Shown here: in pieces, positions 1 through 10,725 of the stretch
Numbering within the stretch: position 1 is the stretch's first letter
Layout of the letters: each line of letters begins with the position of its first letter
DNA from: Coturnix japonica
Taxonomy: Eukaryota; Chordata; Aves; Galliformes; Phasianidae
NCBI RefSeq assembly: GCF_001577835.2
Contig: NC_029519.1
Span: forward strand, 30,380,539-30,444,538
Length of the DNA: 64,000 nucleotides
Direction of reading: 5' to 3'
The notes under the pieces: generated by a model
What the model was told of the DNA's origin: nothing
What the model saw: the letters and a program-made list of their open reading frames with translations, nothing else
The model's database searches: none
Position numbers and translations under genes: made by a program

Positions 1-1721
1 AAAATAGCAGTCTTTGCAAGTTGTTTTAACACCACAAATGTGTTTGTATGTATTTGTACTTTGTGAAGAATCAGCTAAGTGTATGGTATTTCCTGACCTG
101 GAGTTGGTCCTGAATTCTCCAACACCGTGCAACTTGTTGACTCTGACAAGTCAGCTCTATTCTTAGGAAAGCTTCTGCCGTTTTTCTCATCCATTCTTGA
201 CCTCAAACTGCGTGTTTTCCTACAACAGCAGAAAAAAATTACCACTGCCACATTAGCTCTTCCATTTGATATTCCCTCTCTTCTTCCTACACACTTCTTC
301 CTTTTCCCTCCCCCAGCCTCTGTTTCTCTTAAAGACACAAGGCAGCCCAATGTATTGAATGCCAAGCGAGGAAGTTTACAGAAATTACAAAGTGTGGGTA
401 TGTTGTCACACTAGAGTGCTAAGTCTGTAGGATACTAAGGTGGTTTTAATCATCATTTGCATATCAGCTGAGAGCTTTCTTAATGCTTTTGTGATTATCC
501 AAGTTTATGTTTTCCAAGAGAAGCTTCAGAAGGCTCTTCAGGGATAGCACATAAACACTGGACAGAAGGAGGTCCCATGTGTTCCCTTTCTACCCAGGCA
601 GATTATTATCCATTGCTATGAATGAATTTATACTATCCTTTATGTCTTTGCCAAATGTAACCTATCATGGTATCATAAAGAGAAGTTGATCCAGATTCTT
701 CCAGAAAAAGTAGCTTTTGTGTATTTATCCTTAAAAATTACCTCAGATAAATGCTACTGGCATGAATATTTCCCTAGTTAAGTGTTCCTTGAAGTTGTAC
801 TGATTACCTAGGTGCATCTTCGACTTTAGGAGCTCTCACCATTGCATAATTTCATATATTCATAGTGCAGTACTGTAGTCATCTGATGACTGAATTCAGC
901 ACTCAAAAGGTGCATGTCTGCATGGTGAGAGCTCAGTGTTACACAGGAACACAATAGCTAATACTGGGAGCTGGATTAAAGCATCTGTTGGCCTACGTAG
1001 AAAAGTGAGCAATTTATTTTGACCTCTGCTTGGCTGCCCAAGGCAGGCTTGACACACGCGCGATTGTTATTGAGGTGGGTCCACAAAACATTTAACTTGG
1101 AAGGAAACCAGTAATCGCTGTAGTAACTTCTAGTGGTCAGGCTTTTTTTGTGGCTTTCCCACTTTCTCAGCTAGATTTGGAAAAAGCTGAGTGTGACAGA
1201 CAAGTTAATGCTTCCAAGTGAGGTAAAATGAAGGTAGGTACCTTCCCTCGGCTCAGAGCAGATGATTAAGAAGCTTATGATTGAGTTGAATAAAGGAGTG
1301 GTAGGTAGATTGGTGTCAGTTGTTTATTCCCTCTAATAGAAAACAGGAGGGGCATGGAAGGAAGCCAGAGTAAAAAATAAAAGAAGTTGTAGGCCTTTTA
1401 TCATGAAGTGTGGGGGCTGTGGGTCTCAACATCTTGAAAATGTAAAAGTATTTGTTTTGACATTACATGCATAGAGTCTGTAGTTCATATATTGAAGCCA
1501 CATGACAAAACAGATATTCCTAAGTTAGTTTTGTCTATTTGTGAAGGTGTTTCAGAACAACCATTTAAATAAAACTGAACGTTGAAGGAAGCATTTTTTG
1601 TGGGAAGGGAAAAATGAGACTGTGCTATTTACATAAATGGAAGGAGAGATTAAAAACTTGCATGCTTTTGAACAATTATAGTGTATTCCTAAGATTCCCA
1701 TACCTGTTTCTTCTCTTCTAG
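1..1721 (+). other. LARP1B: LARP1B intron (3' part)
   Basis: No coding exon of the upstream DM15 A or B repeats is visible here, so this is taken as intron. Open frames at 75-365 (-) and 127-414 (+) overlap each other and resemble no known protein. No transposable element is recognised. Confidence 0.7.
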
Positions 1722-1831
1722 GTACGGGTTGGAATGCTTGTTTCGATTTTACAGCTATGGCCTAGAAAAGAAATTCAGGCGAGACATATTCAAGGACTTC
1801 CAGGAAGAAACAAAGAGGGACTATGAAGCTG
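1722..1831 (+). CDS. LARP1B: LARP1B coding exon, first half of DM15 repeat C
   Basis: The acceptor is a pyrimidine-rich run ending in AG at 1720-1721 and the donor is GTAATT at 1832. The first base completes a codon begun in the upstream exon, then TAC GGG TTG encodes [18 protein letters not shown] and [16 protein letters not shown]. The exon ends one base into a Gly codon that is completed in the next exon. Confidence 0.93.
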
Positions 1832-3222
1832 GTAATTATCATAGGCCAGTCACTGCTTACAGCAGGGTGACTTTAGCTGGGAGATAATCCCTGTTCCTTG
1901 GCACTCACTTGTTTAGTAAGCTCAGTTTTAGTTTATAAGAGCATCTTTAGTTTATCTTCCTGTTCTCTTACATACGTAGATACTGGTGAACGATTAGGTT
2001 TTTAATTAAGTCTAGCCTTTGTAAATTGGTAAAATTATCTTCTCTTGTGATTAGGTCAGCTTTATGGACTGGAAAAGTTTTGGGCTTACCTAAAATATTC
2101 TCAGCACAAGACACCAGCCATTGACCCCAAGCTGCAAGAATACCTCAGTAAATTTAGGAGACTGGAGGACTTCAGAGTGGATGTAAGTTTCAACACCTGT
2201 TTTAAGTAACTTGGCATATCTGTGTTTTTACTACAAGTTAAAACTGTATCAAAACTGTACTTCAGTTCATGAAATTTACAAACCCCATCAAGTCTCTACA
2301 AGGCACAATTAGAAAAAGTTAAATGGAAGTGAGAAATGTGTTGTTCTGTTCCAGACATTATTTTTCAAACAGAAATAGGCCAATAAACAGTGCTGAATTT
2401 TCCTTCTTATTGTGTAATGTAAATAACAAGAATACGTAAAAGGACACTTTACTGATCTAATAATATGAAATGCTGAGGAAGGAAGACTTGACTCAATGCA
2501 TAGTTTGTCATCTGCTAAGACAGATTGCTGCTGTACTCTTCAGGAATTTGGCAAATTAATTAACACCTAGCAGTTCCTTAATTAATTGTGACAGGCATTG
2601 TCCTTTGCACGCCAAATTCAGCATAACCTTCTTATAGGCAGCTGATTTCTTAAGCTGCACGGTTCCAGACTGCAGTGCTGCTGTGTTTGTTGTAATGGGG
2701 CCGTGATGTGCTGCTCCAGTGCCATTATCCTATCTGGGAGTTGTGGCAAATGCAGGGCTCTAGCTATAATGTGATGTTCCAAGGCTATGAAGTCCTAAAC
2801 TTGTCATGTTTTTACACTTGTAGCTTAACAGACAGGAAGGTTTTAAGATTATCAGTGCTGAGTTGTGAATAACTATTAAGATTACCATGCCTAACTAAAG
2901 GCTCAATTACAGAATGCTCCTTTCTGCTCCCCTAAGTATAGGAAAGGGCTGATACCTGGTCTTACAGAACAACTCTTAATAGGGCACTGCTTTTAACTTT
3001 CAGCCTCCGTTCAGTGAAGAATGTGGCAGGAGGCAGTTTGCTGCAGCAGGTGAGGATCTGGGTCATCGCAGACATCCGCCTCGTTCCTGTAGAACGTTTC
3101 CTGTGGCTCAGCCTGCAGTGCTGCTGGAGCATGTTACCAGTGGGAACACTGTGCAAGCACCCAGAGCAGGCCATCCCAATGCTGCCACAAAATCAATTGA
3201 AAGCGATGTACCGGAAAAATAG
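1722..3222 (+). CDS. LARP1B: LARP1B, last three coding exons (5' part lies outside the window)
   Basis: Three exons (1722-1831, 2055-2182, 3004-3222) join in frame to a C-terminus ending in TAG at 3220-3222. The first two encode the third DM15 repeat of the LARP1 family, with [36 protein letters not shown] and [18 protein letters not shown]. In LARP1 the DM15 region binds the m7G cap and first bases of 5'TOP mRNAs, and the RFYSY segment seen here contains residues I recall as cap contacts (Arg879 and Tyr883 in human LARP1). The La motif, RRM-like domain and earlier DM15 repeats are not in the window. I prefer LARP1B over LARP1 because PGRMC2 lies next to it, as in mammals, and the last exon encodes a tail unlike the LARP1 tail I remember. 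All junctions are GT-AG. The protein acts in the cytoplasm in RNA binding and translation; LARP1B itself is less studied than LARP1. Confidence 0.93.
2055..2182 (+). CDS. LARP1B: LARP1B coding exon, second half of DM15 repeat C
   Basis: The acceptor AG is at 2053-2054 and a consensus donor GTAAGT starts at 2183. The first two bases complete the split Gly codon, then 42 codons encode [15 protein letters not shown] and [18 protein letters not shown]. This segment is near-identical to the conserved LARP1-family C-terminal DM15 block. The exon ends on a codon boundary. Confidence 0.93.
2183..3003 (+). other. LARP1B: last LARP1B intron
   Basis: Bounded by a GTAAGT donor and a TTTCAG acceptor. No repeat or RNA gene recognised. 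Confidence 0.85.
3004..3222 (+). CDS. LARP1B: LARP1B terminal coding exon (divergent C-terminal tail)
   Basis: The acceptor TTTCAG ends at 3003. The exon reads 72 codons and TAG, starting [12 protein letters not shown] directly after the conserved RLEDFRVD and ending SIESDVPEK. In LARP1 the same position also starts with PP followed by an acidic, low-complexity tail, which supports this splice. The tail is basic and Pro-rich, probably disordered, with no domain I recognise. The frame choice rests on the phase-0 junction; a longer plus-strand ORF at 3014-3271 is a shadow in another frame. Confidence 0.85.
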   Translation, partial: PPFSEECGRRQFAAAGEDLGHRRHPPRSCRTFPVAQPAVLLEHVTSGNTVQAPRAGHPNAATKSIESDVPEK

Positions 3223-4021
3223 ACTAAGCCTCACACCCTTGAGAATCAGCTTTTTTCATCGCTCTTCTTAGTTGGAGATCTCCAAGGTGAGCCCATCTAG
3301 TACGTGATTAAATGTGTATGGGAAGACAAAGGACTGCATTCTTTTTCATGGGATTATGTTCCAAAACACCCTAGGAGAGTCGTTCTTGGTTTTGGGATCA
3401 TCAGAAAGGTCCTAGGGAAGATTCTTTGGCTTCAGTATTGCTTTCCTCAAGCTTTTGTTTACAAAAAACTGCATTCCTTGCATATGCATAGAAATACTTT
3501 GGGGATGCCTTACATTTCAGCTCATGTTTCTGAAAGAAAAAAGGTATGGTATATCCATCATACTGACTGCGCTTTCTTTGTCCCTTTGTATTTTACCAAA
3601 GCAAAAAAAGATTACAGTATACATATATGCTTTTAAATGTAAAGAAGGATCTACATGATTGGTTTGCTTTTGAATCTGTAACTATAAAAAAGTATGCTTT
3701 GTGTGGAAGTGCACTTGAGAATGTGCAGCTATATATGATGCAGCACTGCTGGATTCTATTTAAAAACATAGTTTCTATTTTTTTGGGGGTCTCCATAGTT
3801 AGTATTAAGTGTGGAGCTGAGTGGACATAACTGGGATAGTTTTGCAGATGCTTCTTTCAGTACTGGTTCTTAAAAAGCCACAGTAAAATGCAGGGAAAAA
3901 TGGATCTGTTGATTCACTGTCTTAAATTAACACTTGCCATCTGCGGTTGGTGCAGGTCATTCAGGTAGCTTCAGCTGAATTCTCATATGCTGATAAAGCA
4001 CTCTTAACGTGAGAGGCATCC

Positions 4022-4046
4022 TTTTTTTTTTTTTTTTTTTTTTTTT
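4022..4046. repeat. poly(T) tract
   Basis: An uninterrupted run of 25 T, just before the candidate LARP1B poly(A) signal. Confidence 0.95.
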
Positions 4047-4065
4047 CCCCCTCTGTATTTCAAGG

Positions 4066-4071
4066 AATAAA
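4066..4071 (+). terminator. candidate LARP1B polyadenylation signal AATAAA
   Basis: First AATAAA on the + strand after the LARP1B stop codon (844 bases downstream), followed within 50 bases by a T-rich stretch. Plausible but not proven to be used. Confidence 0.45.
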
Positions 4072-4090
4072 AATTAGTTTGGAAGGAAAC

Positions 4091-5742
4091 AAAGCATTCC
4101 TTTTTTGCTTAATTTTACAGTATTTGAATGAAGGTCTGCTTAAATTGTGCTAGTGAACATTGGATAATTTCACACAGGGCTAAGCACAATTTCATTGAAT
4201 GTAAGTTATTGAAATATACGTTTATTTCTGTAGCTAAAAGATGAGGGTGTTTATATCATGCAATTCCTTCTAATTTCATTATTTTGATTTAAAACAAAAC
4301 CACCTGCACAAACTGAGTGGGTCACTTACTTATTGTGAGAGTAAATGACAAGAATTTTGTTACCAGTTAGCTGCAAAAGAGCCCTCTGTTGAGAACTGCA
4401 TCTAGCACAAATGCCTTAACCCACGAAGGTGTCCAAACAGAACAGACATCTGAAGACAGAGTGTCAAACTGCTGTCAGCTCTTACAAGTTGTCACAGTAA
4501 GTCCATTATTATTTTTTTCAGTCATTGCCTTGTGAAACTCAGTGAATTATGAATGTCTGCATTGTAAATGAGTACACGAGCAGTGGTCTTCCCTGCAGTT
4601 AAAAGAATCACAGTACAAAATAGAGCCTTTTACAGGGGGCCTGTTCTAAGTGAAAATGAACATCTAATTGAAGCACCATTCCTTCCATAAGCTGAAGTGA
4701 CACATCTCAACCCTGTGTTTGATCCGTGACTCTTTGCTATCCAGGAAAATGATGCAAAAATGTAAATTTGAATTGAATTTGTATATACAAGTAAAAGATT
4801 TAAAATATTTCACTCTTTTCATTGGAAAATGTGCAGACTGAGCTTTTGGTATGTGATTTTTGTGATATCTTGACAGATTTTATAAAAATAACCCAGAAAA
4901 CCCTCCACTAATGTTGTATTACAAACTTTGTTGTTGTTGTTGTTTGAAAAGCATAAACAAAACACTTGTACGGAGTCTAAGGATGTAGGTTTGCCTCTGG
5001 TGGGTTCTTAAAATGCAAGTCGGCTTTCTTTCAAGTTTTGTGATGATTTTTCATATTCCCAAGTGGTTGTTTGTTTGTTTGTTTGTTTGTTTGAAGAAAA
5101 GGTGCCTTCAGTTACATTTTCTACTCACCTGTCAAAGGGAAGGGAATACTTTACCTCTTACAGGCTTTGGTTAGTATGACTCTTTATTTTGGTGGATGCA
5201 AGGGACAAAGGTCTGCCTACCTTCAGGAACGCCCACTTTGTTTTCTCATGGACTTTGAACCTTCCTTGGTGCCCTGCCAGAGTGGTAGAAAGAATGACAG
5301 CTCCACTGCTGCTGTTCGCATGCTGAGATGAGAACACAAACATCCAAGTTTAGAACAAAGCTCCAGGACTACTGGTTAAGTAATTTGTTCCCCTATGAGG
5401 TTCAAAGTTGTTAATTACCTTTCTGTAACTGGGATTCTTGTTGTGGAGCCATAAGTTTGACTTTGAACAGCAATATATATATATCCAGCATCCTTTCTAC
5501 TGCCTTCTGCATCCATTTAAGGTAACCTTCAATTCATCTGTCTTAAGACCTATGGTATTCTAACAGGATTTTGGTAAGTATTTAGCAAGTTGTTGAATGT
5601 TCACATGTCTAAAAACTCTTTTTTATTTGATAGAATGTCTTTTTGCAAAAAAATGTCTCTATAAGTACTTCAAAACTATTACTATGCTGAAAGCTCATTA
5701 AGGTTTTTCTTCAGCCTTGCTCAAAAGGCTTTTCAGGGAAAG
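4091..5742. other. intergenic or extended 3' UTR between convergent genes
   Basis: No gene recognised. It holds a short (GTT)n at 4928-4945 and a (TTTG)n tract. The 61-codon minus frame at 5158-5343 has no recognised homology. A TTTATT at 5183-5188 could be a far-distal AATAAA on the - strand, but nothing else supports its use. Confidence 0.6.
5067..5093. repeat. (TTTG)n microsatellite
   Basis: About seven tandem TTGT units between the LARP1B 3' UTR and the CR1 at 5743. Confidence 0.95.
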
Positions 5743-6105
5743 AATCATAGAATGGCCTGGGTTGAAAAGGACCACAATGATCATCTGTTTTCAACCCCCT
5801 GCTATGTGCAGGGTCACCAACCACCAGACCAGGCTGCCCAGAGCCACATCCAGCCTGGCCTTGAATGCCTCCAGAGATGGGGCATCCACAACCTCCTTGG
5901 GCAGCCTGTTCCAGTGTATCACCACCCTCTGTATGAAAAACTTCCTTCTAATATCTAACCCTACACCTGTCACTGTCCACTCTTGTAAATAGTTGTTCTC
6001 CCTCCTGTTTATACACTCCTTTCAAATAGTGGAAGGCCACAATGAGGTCTCCCTGGAGCCTTCTCATCTCCAAACTAAACAAGCTGTTCCATATGGAGAG
6101 CAGAT
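5743..6105 (-). mobile_element. CR1 LINE, 5'-truncated 3' part
   Basis: The + strand begins with the reverse complement of the CR1 3' tail (AATCATAGAATGG), followed by typical antisense CR1 words such as GATGGGGCATCCACAACCTC and AGGTCTCCCTGGAGCCTTCTC. The - strand still translates [19 protein letters not shown], the C-terminus of CR1 ORF2. The far (5') end decays around 6090-6125, so that boundary is approximate. It lies between the two convergent genes. Confidence 0.93.
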
Positions 6106-6856
6106 AATATTTTCCTACAGTGAGAAGCAGCAGCCTGTCTGCATGACTGATTCTTCTGGAGATTAGTGGGGATTTGGGTGTCTGTGGGAGATAAAGCACT
6201 CAAATGAGCAGAAAGCAGCTCGTACTCACAGCAGCCTCTGCTCCGTGTCCCCTGGAATCAGGCATCCCTCTGTGCTGATGTGACAAACCACCCTTCTGCG
6301 ACTCCTGACTGAGGAAGAGACTTAATTATTGGCTGTTCTTTTGCTGAGAAGTCTCACAGCTATGCTGGGCTATGCCCGTCATCTTAAAGCTTTCCTCTCT
6401 GCTTTCTTCATCTTAAGAGTTTTGGAGGGAAAAAGGCAGCACCCTTTGCTTCAACTTTTGCAAACTCCACTAGAAATGCTGCAAACAGCCCCCCCAAATT
6501 CTAACCTGGGGCTGGGATTTATGTAGAAAGCCAGATTTTAACTTGTCTGAGGTGACGTTATTATATAACCCAAGTGACGTGAGACTTCAGCATGCAGCTA
6601 CAATGGTACTACGTTAGAAAATGCTGAAGGAATTGAAGCATGTAGGTTAGCTGTTCTAAGGCAGCACTTTGGAGTAATACCTTCAAAGCTCATCAGTTGT
6701 GCTTTCTTTCCAGTAAAAAGTTATGCCTTTAACTACATAAAATGAAACGACAGCCTTCACACTCCCATGAAATCAGAGCCCAACTCAGGCAGCAAAAATG
6801 TGTTTTTAGTCCAGAATGCTTGTGGCCAATGACAAATCCAGACCTGCCACCACAAC
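6106..6856. other. intergenic stretch without recognised genes
   Basis: Sequence between the CR1 piece and the probable PGRMC2 cleavage site. The 65-codon frame at 6329-6526 resembles no family. No repeat seen. Confidence 0.55.
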
Positions 6857-6874
6857 TTTTCACCTCCAAAGAGC

Positions 6875-6880
6875 TTTATT
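6875..6880 (-). terminator. candidate distal PGRMC2 poly(A) signal
   Basis: AATAAA on the - strand (TTTATT on +). About 20-40 bases downstream on the - strand is a GT-rich element (GTTGTGGTGGCAGG), the usual arrangement of a working mammalian or avian poly(A) site. It is the best such signal among the candidates. Confidence 0.5.
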
Positions 6881-9530
6881 CTTGAGTGCTCACATAGTAC
6901 ACTTGAAGGCTTTACCCAGTTACCTAGAAATTGTGACAGCTCAGTAAAATATTGTCACAGAAAACAGGTCACAACCAGAATGGGAACAATTAAGTTTTTC
7001 ATTCATTCTGCCAGACTGGAACTGCAAAACACAGCAAAGCTGCAAACTTCTGGTACAGCAAAGTGCACAGAAACAAAGGAAACCCCACAGAGGAGGCGAG
7101 CACTGCTGGCTTGGATGGGTTTTGGTTTCCTCATGAAGAGTACTTCGCTTGCCTTTGAATTAATCAGGGTGGATATACCTGTTCATATTTAATTAAGTTT
7201 TCCATATTTAAGCCCTTGAGGTTGAAGTGATGTGATTACTGGGACTAAATCACCAAACTGACAACTGCAAATGCATCATTCCATCCATAGCTGAAAGAAC
7301 AGTCATCGGTTGAGCTTTTTTTCCCCCCCACAATCTATTCTTTAAACAACATGAAAATTAGAGGGAACTAAGACTGCAAGAAGCGAGCTAAGGACTTCAT
7401 CACAGACATACTCTAAGCTTAGGAAGACAACTTGAGGAACACTTGGTTGCTGTATTGGACAGTCACTTAAGCTTTGTGAAAAACTACACAGCTTGATCCT
7501 AAAACACCAACAAAAACAATCAACAGCCACTAAGCAGGAATAAAACAAAGGAAGATGATTATATTCAAAACTCTACTTTTTGAACAGTATTCTGTTATAC
7601 AACAATGCATGTTTCAGGGTACGGGGAAGCTACCACCATGCTTATTGTAGCGCAGACAATGTTAAAGTGACTATAAGGATAAGTCCAGTTTGTTTCTTGA
7701 CCATTTCACTAAAGAGGCTGAAACTGATCTGATTCTGGGGGGGGGTAGCAAAAACAAGAACAGAAAAATAGCTTAGATTATGATGGCTTATAATAGCTGT
7801 TTAAAGCAAAGCAAAACAAGAACCAACTTACTTATCATTGAGCTGCTACCATGTATGCTGAAAAGATGGAAAATGTAAATCTTAACCAATGAAAAGCAGA
7901 GTTGTCTCAGTAAAAATCTCATCCTCTAATCACCAGTGACGTTTAAGGCAGAATGAACGAGTCAAATTCAGATCCACTGGGCATCAAAATATAGGGTTAT
8001 ATCTATGCAACGTTACTGCCAAAAGATGACTGCTTTGCACTGGGTTAGGAAGGCACAGCTTACAAAAACTACTGCTCTTTCCCTGGTAAGAAGTTTCTAC
8101 ATAAAACAGACAGAACTGAGATAAACAGCTCAAGCTACAGCTATACCAGATGTAGCAATAGTAATAGCTGTAATGAGTAAATAACAGGGTAACTCATGTC
8201 AGGTGATAGGAATCTCTACAGTAGGAGCTGTAACACAGTCAATTGTGAAAGTACCTTTATGTAAAAGCTTGAAAAAACCTTCAGTCTGGTTGTCCCATTT
8301 GATAGGGACACAAGCCTTCTATTCCTGATCCATAGCTACACGCACCTTGATGCTGTAACAAGATACAAGATCTGGAGCAAGAGCTACAATGTGACAAGCA
8401 TAAACTACAATGTAAACCTTTTAGATTTGGTTCCGGTGAAGGGGCAGGGTGTCCTGGTAGCAAACTAGCACTCAAGTACCTCCAGCTGCTGTCCCTTATG
8501 AGAAAGCTTTTCTTCATTTGTTGGCAGCTTCTTCTCTTCCATCTAAGCTGTATTCCTGTAGTTAGTTATAGTAGCCTGCCCAGCAACGCAGCAGTGTTTT
8601 TGATGATTAGCAGATAGATACTTATAGCAATAACGTGCAAACAGAAGATTGGACACTGCATCCACACTCAGTTAAACAAGGATGTGACATAAACAGAAAC
8701 CAGCACCTTAATGAATGACACGCACTAACTGGCCAGCCACATACCTAACTGCATTGTTCAGCTCGTATAAGAACCTGCAAGTGGAGTCTGACTTGAAATG
8801 GCTTCAGTTCTGTTATTTCTTCTGCTGCAATAAAACTATTATGTTTCAGGCTTGCATATGCAAGGGAAAGAATTTAATCTGCCTTCTAACACATGTGAAT
8901 TACCAGCAATTCAGTGGAGGATTTTTGTTTGTTTCTTTTATATAGACACAAAACTCTTGCAGTCAAACCGTAATAAAAAACACAGTGCCTGACATTTCAG
9001 GGTTAACAGTTCAACAGAATGGATATATAGAAATCTGTTACTGTAAACATACCACAGATAAAATCTGCAAGCACAGGTGCAGCTGTAACCCATACAGCTG
9101 TCAGCCATGAACTTAATGGTGTCACAGTTAGAAATTCAATGAAGTAGGCAGTGAAGTTTCTGCAAGATGTCAATTGATCCACGTGTTGATCTTCAGCATC
9201 CTTGTCCTGCAAGCACCATGAAACGCACTGCTTTGACTATACAATTTATTATTTCCTAGAATGCTTATATACGATCACTTGATTTTTTTCCACCAGAAAT
9301 ACACCAGCATAGGTTTACTCCTTGAACTACAGCTTACCTGAGTGGTTCTTCCAGATTCTTCAAAAGATGGGACTTGAAAAGAAAATCAACATCCCTGGAG
9401 CTAGGAACATTAATGACAGCAAACATTCCATATCCAAGACTTCTTCCCTTTACTTTGTATTCCATCATATTCCAGCTCCGCTTGACAGCTTCTACATAGA
9501 GTCTGACAGCCCGTTTGGTATTGTACATGC

Positions 9531-9536
9531 TTTATT
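9531..9536 (-). terminator. candidate intermediate PGRMC2 poly(A) signal
   Basis: AATAAA on the - strand about 1.1 kb after the stop, with a modest GT-containing downstream sequence. Confidence 0.3.
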
Positions 9537-9591
9537 AAAATGGTACTCATATTTACAATATCTGCAGAAACAATCCTTCTCAAGTCTTGCA

Positions 9592-9628
9592 TTCAGACAG
9601 ACACGCACACAGACACACGCGCGCACGC
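9592..9628. repeat. degenerate (CA)n / (CG)n tract
   Basis: CA-rich run with CGCGCG interruptions, inside the probable PGRMC2 3' UTR. Confidence 0.8.
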
Positions 9629-10490
9629 CCCTTTGCTCTACAGGGGTGTGAAGGCTGTGCTCCCAGAAGGTCGGCAGCTTCTGGAAGAGGAGAAAGGGTG
9701 ACTTTTTTTTCTTTTTTTAAATTACTTAAAAAGAAGCTCGGGAGTACGCATTTGGCCATCACAATGCTAATTTAAGTATATGTAGTATTAACATATGGCA
9801 GTAACACTGAGTATTCCTCTTTTACATTCTATACACAGAATGACATCAAGGTTTTCCAGTCAACAGAACATTCTAACTTCAGTCTCAATGTTGCTATGTA
9901 GTGACTATGAAAAGAGGGCTTTCCCTTAAAACAATTCAAGTCTATGCAAGCGAAATAAGGCACAATTAATATTTGATTCAATTCAGACGATGGGAAAAAA
10001 GAGTGGAAGGGAGGCAGGCTTCAGATAAGAGCTGTTGAAGAGGAAATAGTTTTACCCAATCCTTTTGAGAAAAGGATGAATGTTACCCCCATCCTGATCT
10101 ACGTGGATTTCTCTTTGAGAACTGAAGTATTCTGCCAGGGCTACTAAGGCCCACGTACAAAACAAAATTGGAATTCACATTATATCACCAGTGTCAGTAG
10201 TCTAACCTACTGATACGGATGTACATGAGCACATCTCTGTTTAATGCTGAAGGAGAAGACAAACATGAAACAAGTTTCAAACCTTCCACTGAGCTTGAAG
10301 ACTCACATCTTTAGAGAGCTGTAATATACGCTATTTGAAAAGGCTTCAGCTTACTGATAAAAAGGAATAGCATTTTTACCTTTAAATCCCTGGCCCCTCT
10401 TCACTAAGCCTTACCAGACATTACAAATAAACCGCAACAAAAGGTTTGGCAGCACGAATAATGTCTAGTATTCAAATCTTCGGTTGTGAC

Positions 10491-10496
10491 TTTATT
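10491..10496 (-). terminator. candidate proximal PGRMC2 poly(A) signal
   Basis: AATAAA on the - strand about 130 bases after the stop codon. No strong GT-rich downstream element is seen, so it may be unused or weak. Confidence 0.25.
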
Positions 10497-10627
10497 GTTT
10501 TCCTTGTACAAAACCTGTTGAATGTTTTTCGCAGCAGATGAACTGTACCCAAAGATGCAGGACATTCTGTGATGGGGAATAAGAGGTTGCAGTTCCGAAG
10601 GCCCCTGACTTTGGTTGTTTACAAAGT

Positions 10628-10725
10628 TCATTCCTGTTTAGTGTGATCCTTGGTATCTTCCTCGTCTGTGTATTCTGATGGTTCTTCCCCTGGTTTTAGG
10701 AGTCTACCTACGTAGTCGTATTTTT
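10628..10725 (-). CDS. PGRMC2: PGRMC2 coding exon 3 and stop
   Basis: The acceptor (CTTTCAG on the - strand) precedes 10725. It encodes (E)[18 protein letters not shown], then [13 protein letters not shown] and TGA at 10628-10630. The acidic C-terminal tail matches PGRMC2, with a Tyr in the same motif as PGRMC1 Tyr180. Confidence 0.96.

Larger units (their letters stand above)
3223..4090 (+). other. LARP1B: LARP1B 3' UTR (probable extent)
   Basis: Sequence after the LARP1B stop up to shortly past the first AATAAA (4066-4071). It holds a 110-codon ATG-initiated frame at 3304-3636 and a run of 25 T at 4022-4046. The true 3' end cannot be fixed from sequence alone. Confidence 0.5.
6857..10627 (-). 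other. PGRMC2: PGRMC2 3' UTR (probable, long form)
   Basis: No recognisable transposable element lies between the PGRMC2 stop and a good distal poly(A) signal at 6875-6880, which is consistent with a long 3' UTR of about 3.8 kb. The stretch contains only weak frames, a G run near 7737-7746 and a CA-rich tract at 9592-9628. Earlier AATAAA motifs on the - strand (10491-10496, 9531-9536, 9245-9250) could give shorter forms. The extent is an inference. Confidence 0.5.

Noticed and set aside
3014-3271. 85-codon plus frame and 70-codon minus frame (2962-3174) over the last LARP1B exon
   Set aside because: Shadows of the LARP1B terminal exon, whose frame is fixed by the phase-0 junction with the conserved RLEDFRVD exon.
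5115-5135. Strong minus-strand donor (CAG/GTGAGT) past the PGRMC2 end
   Set aside because: No matching minus-strand acceptor or exon upstream; isolated donors are common.
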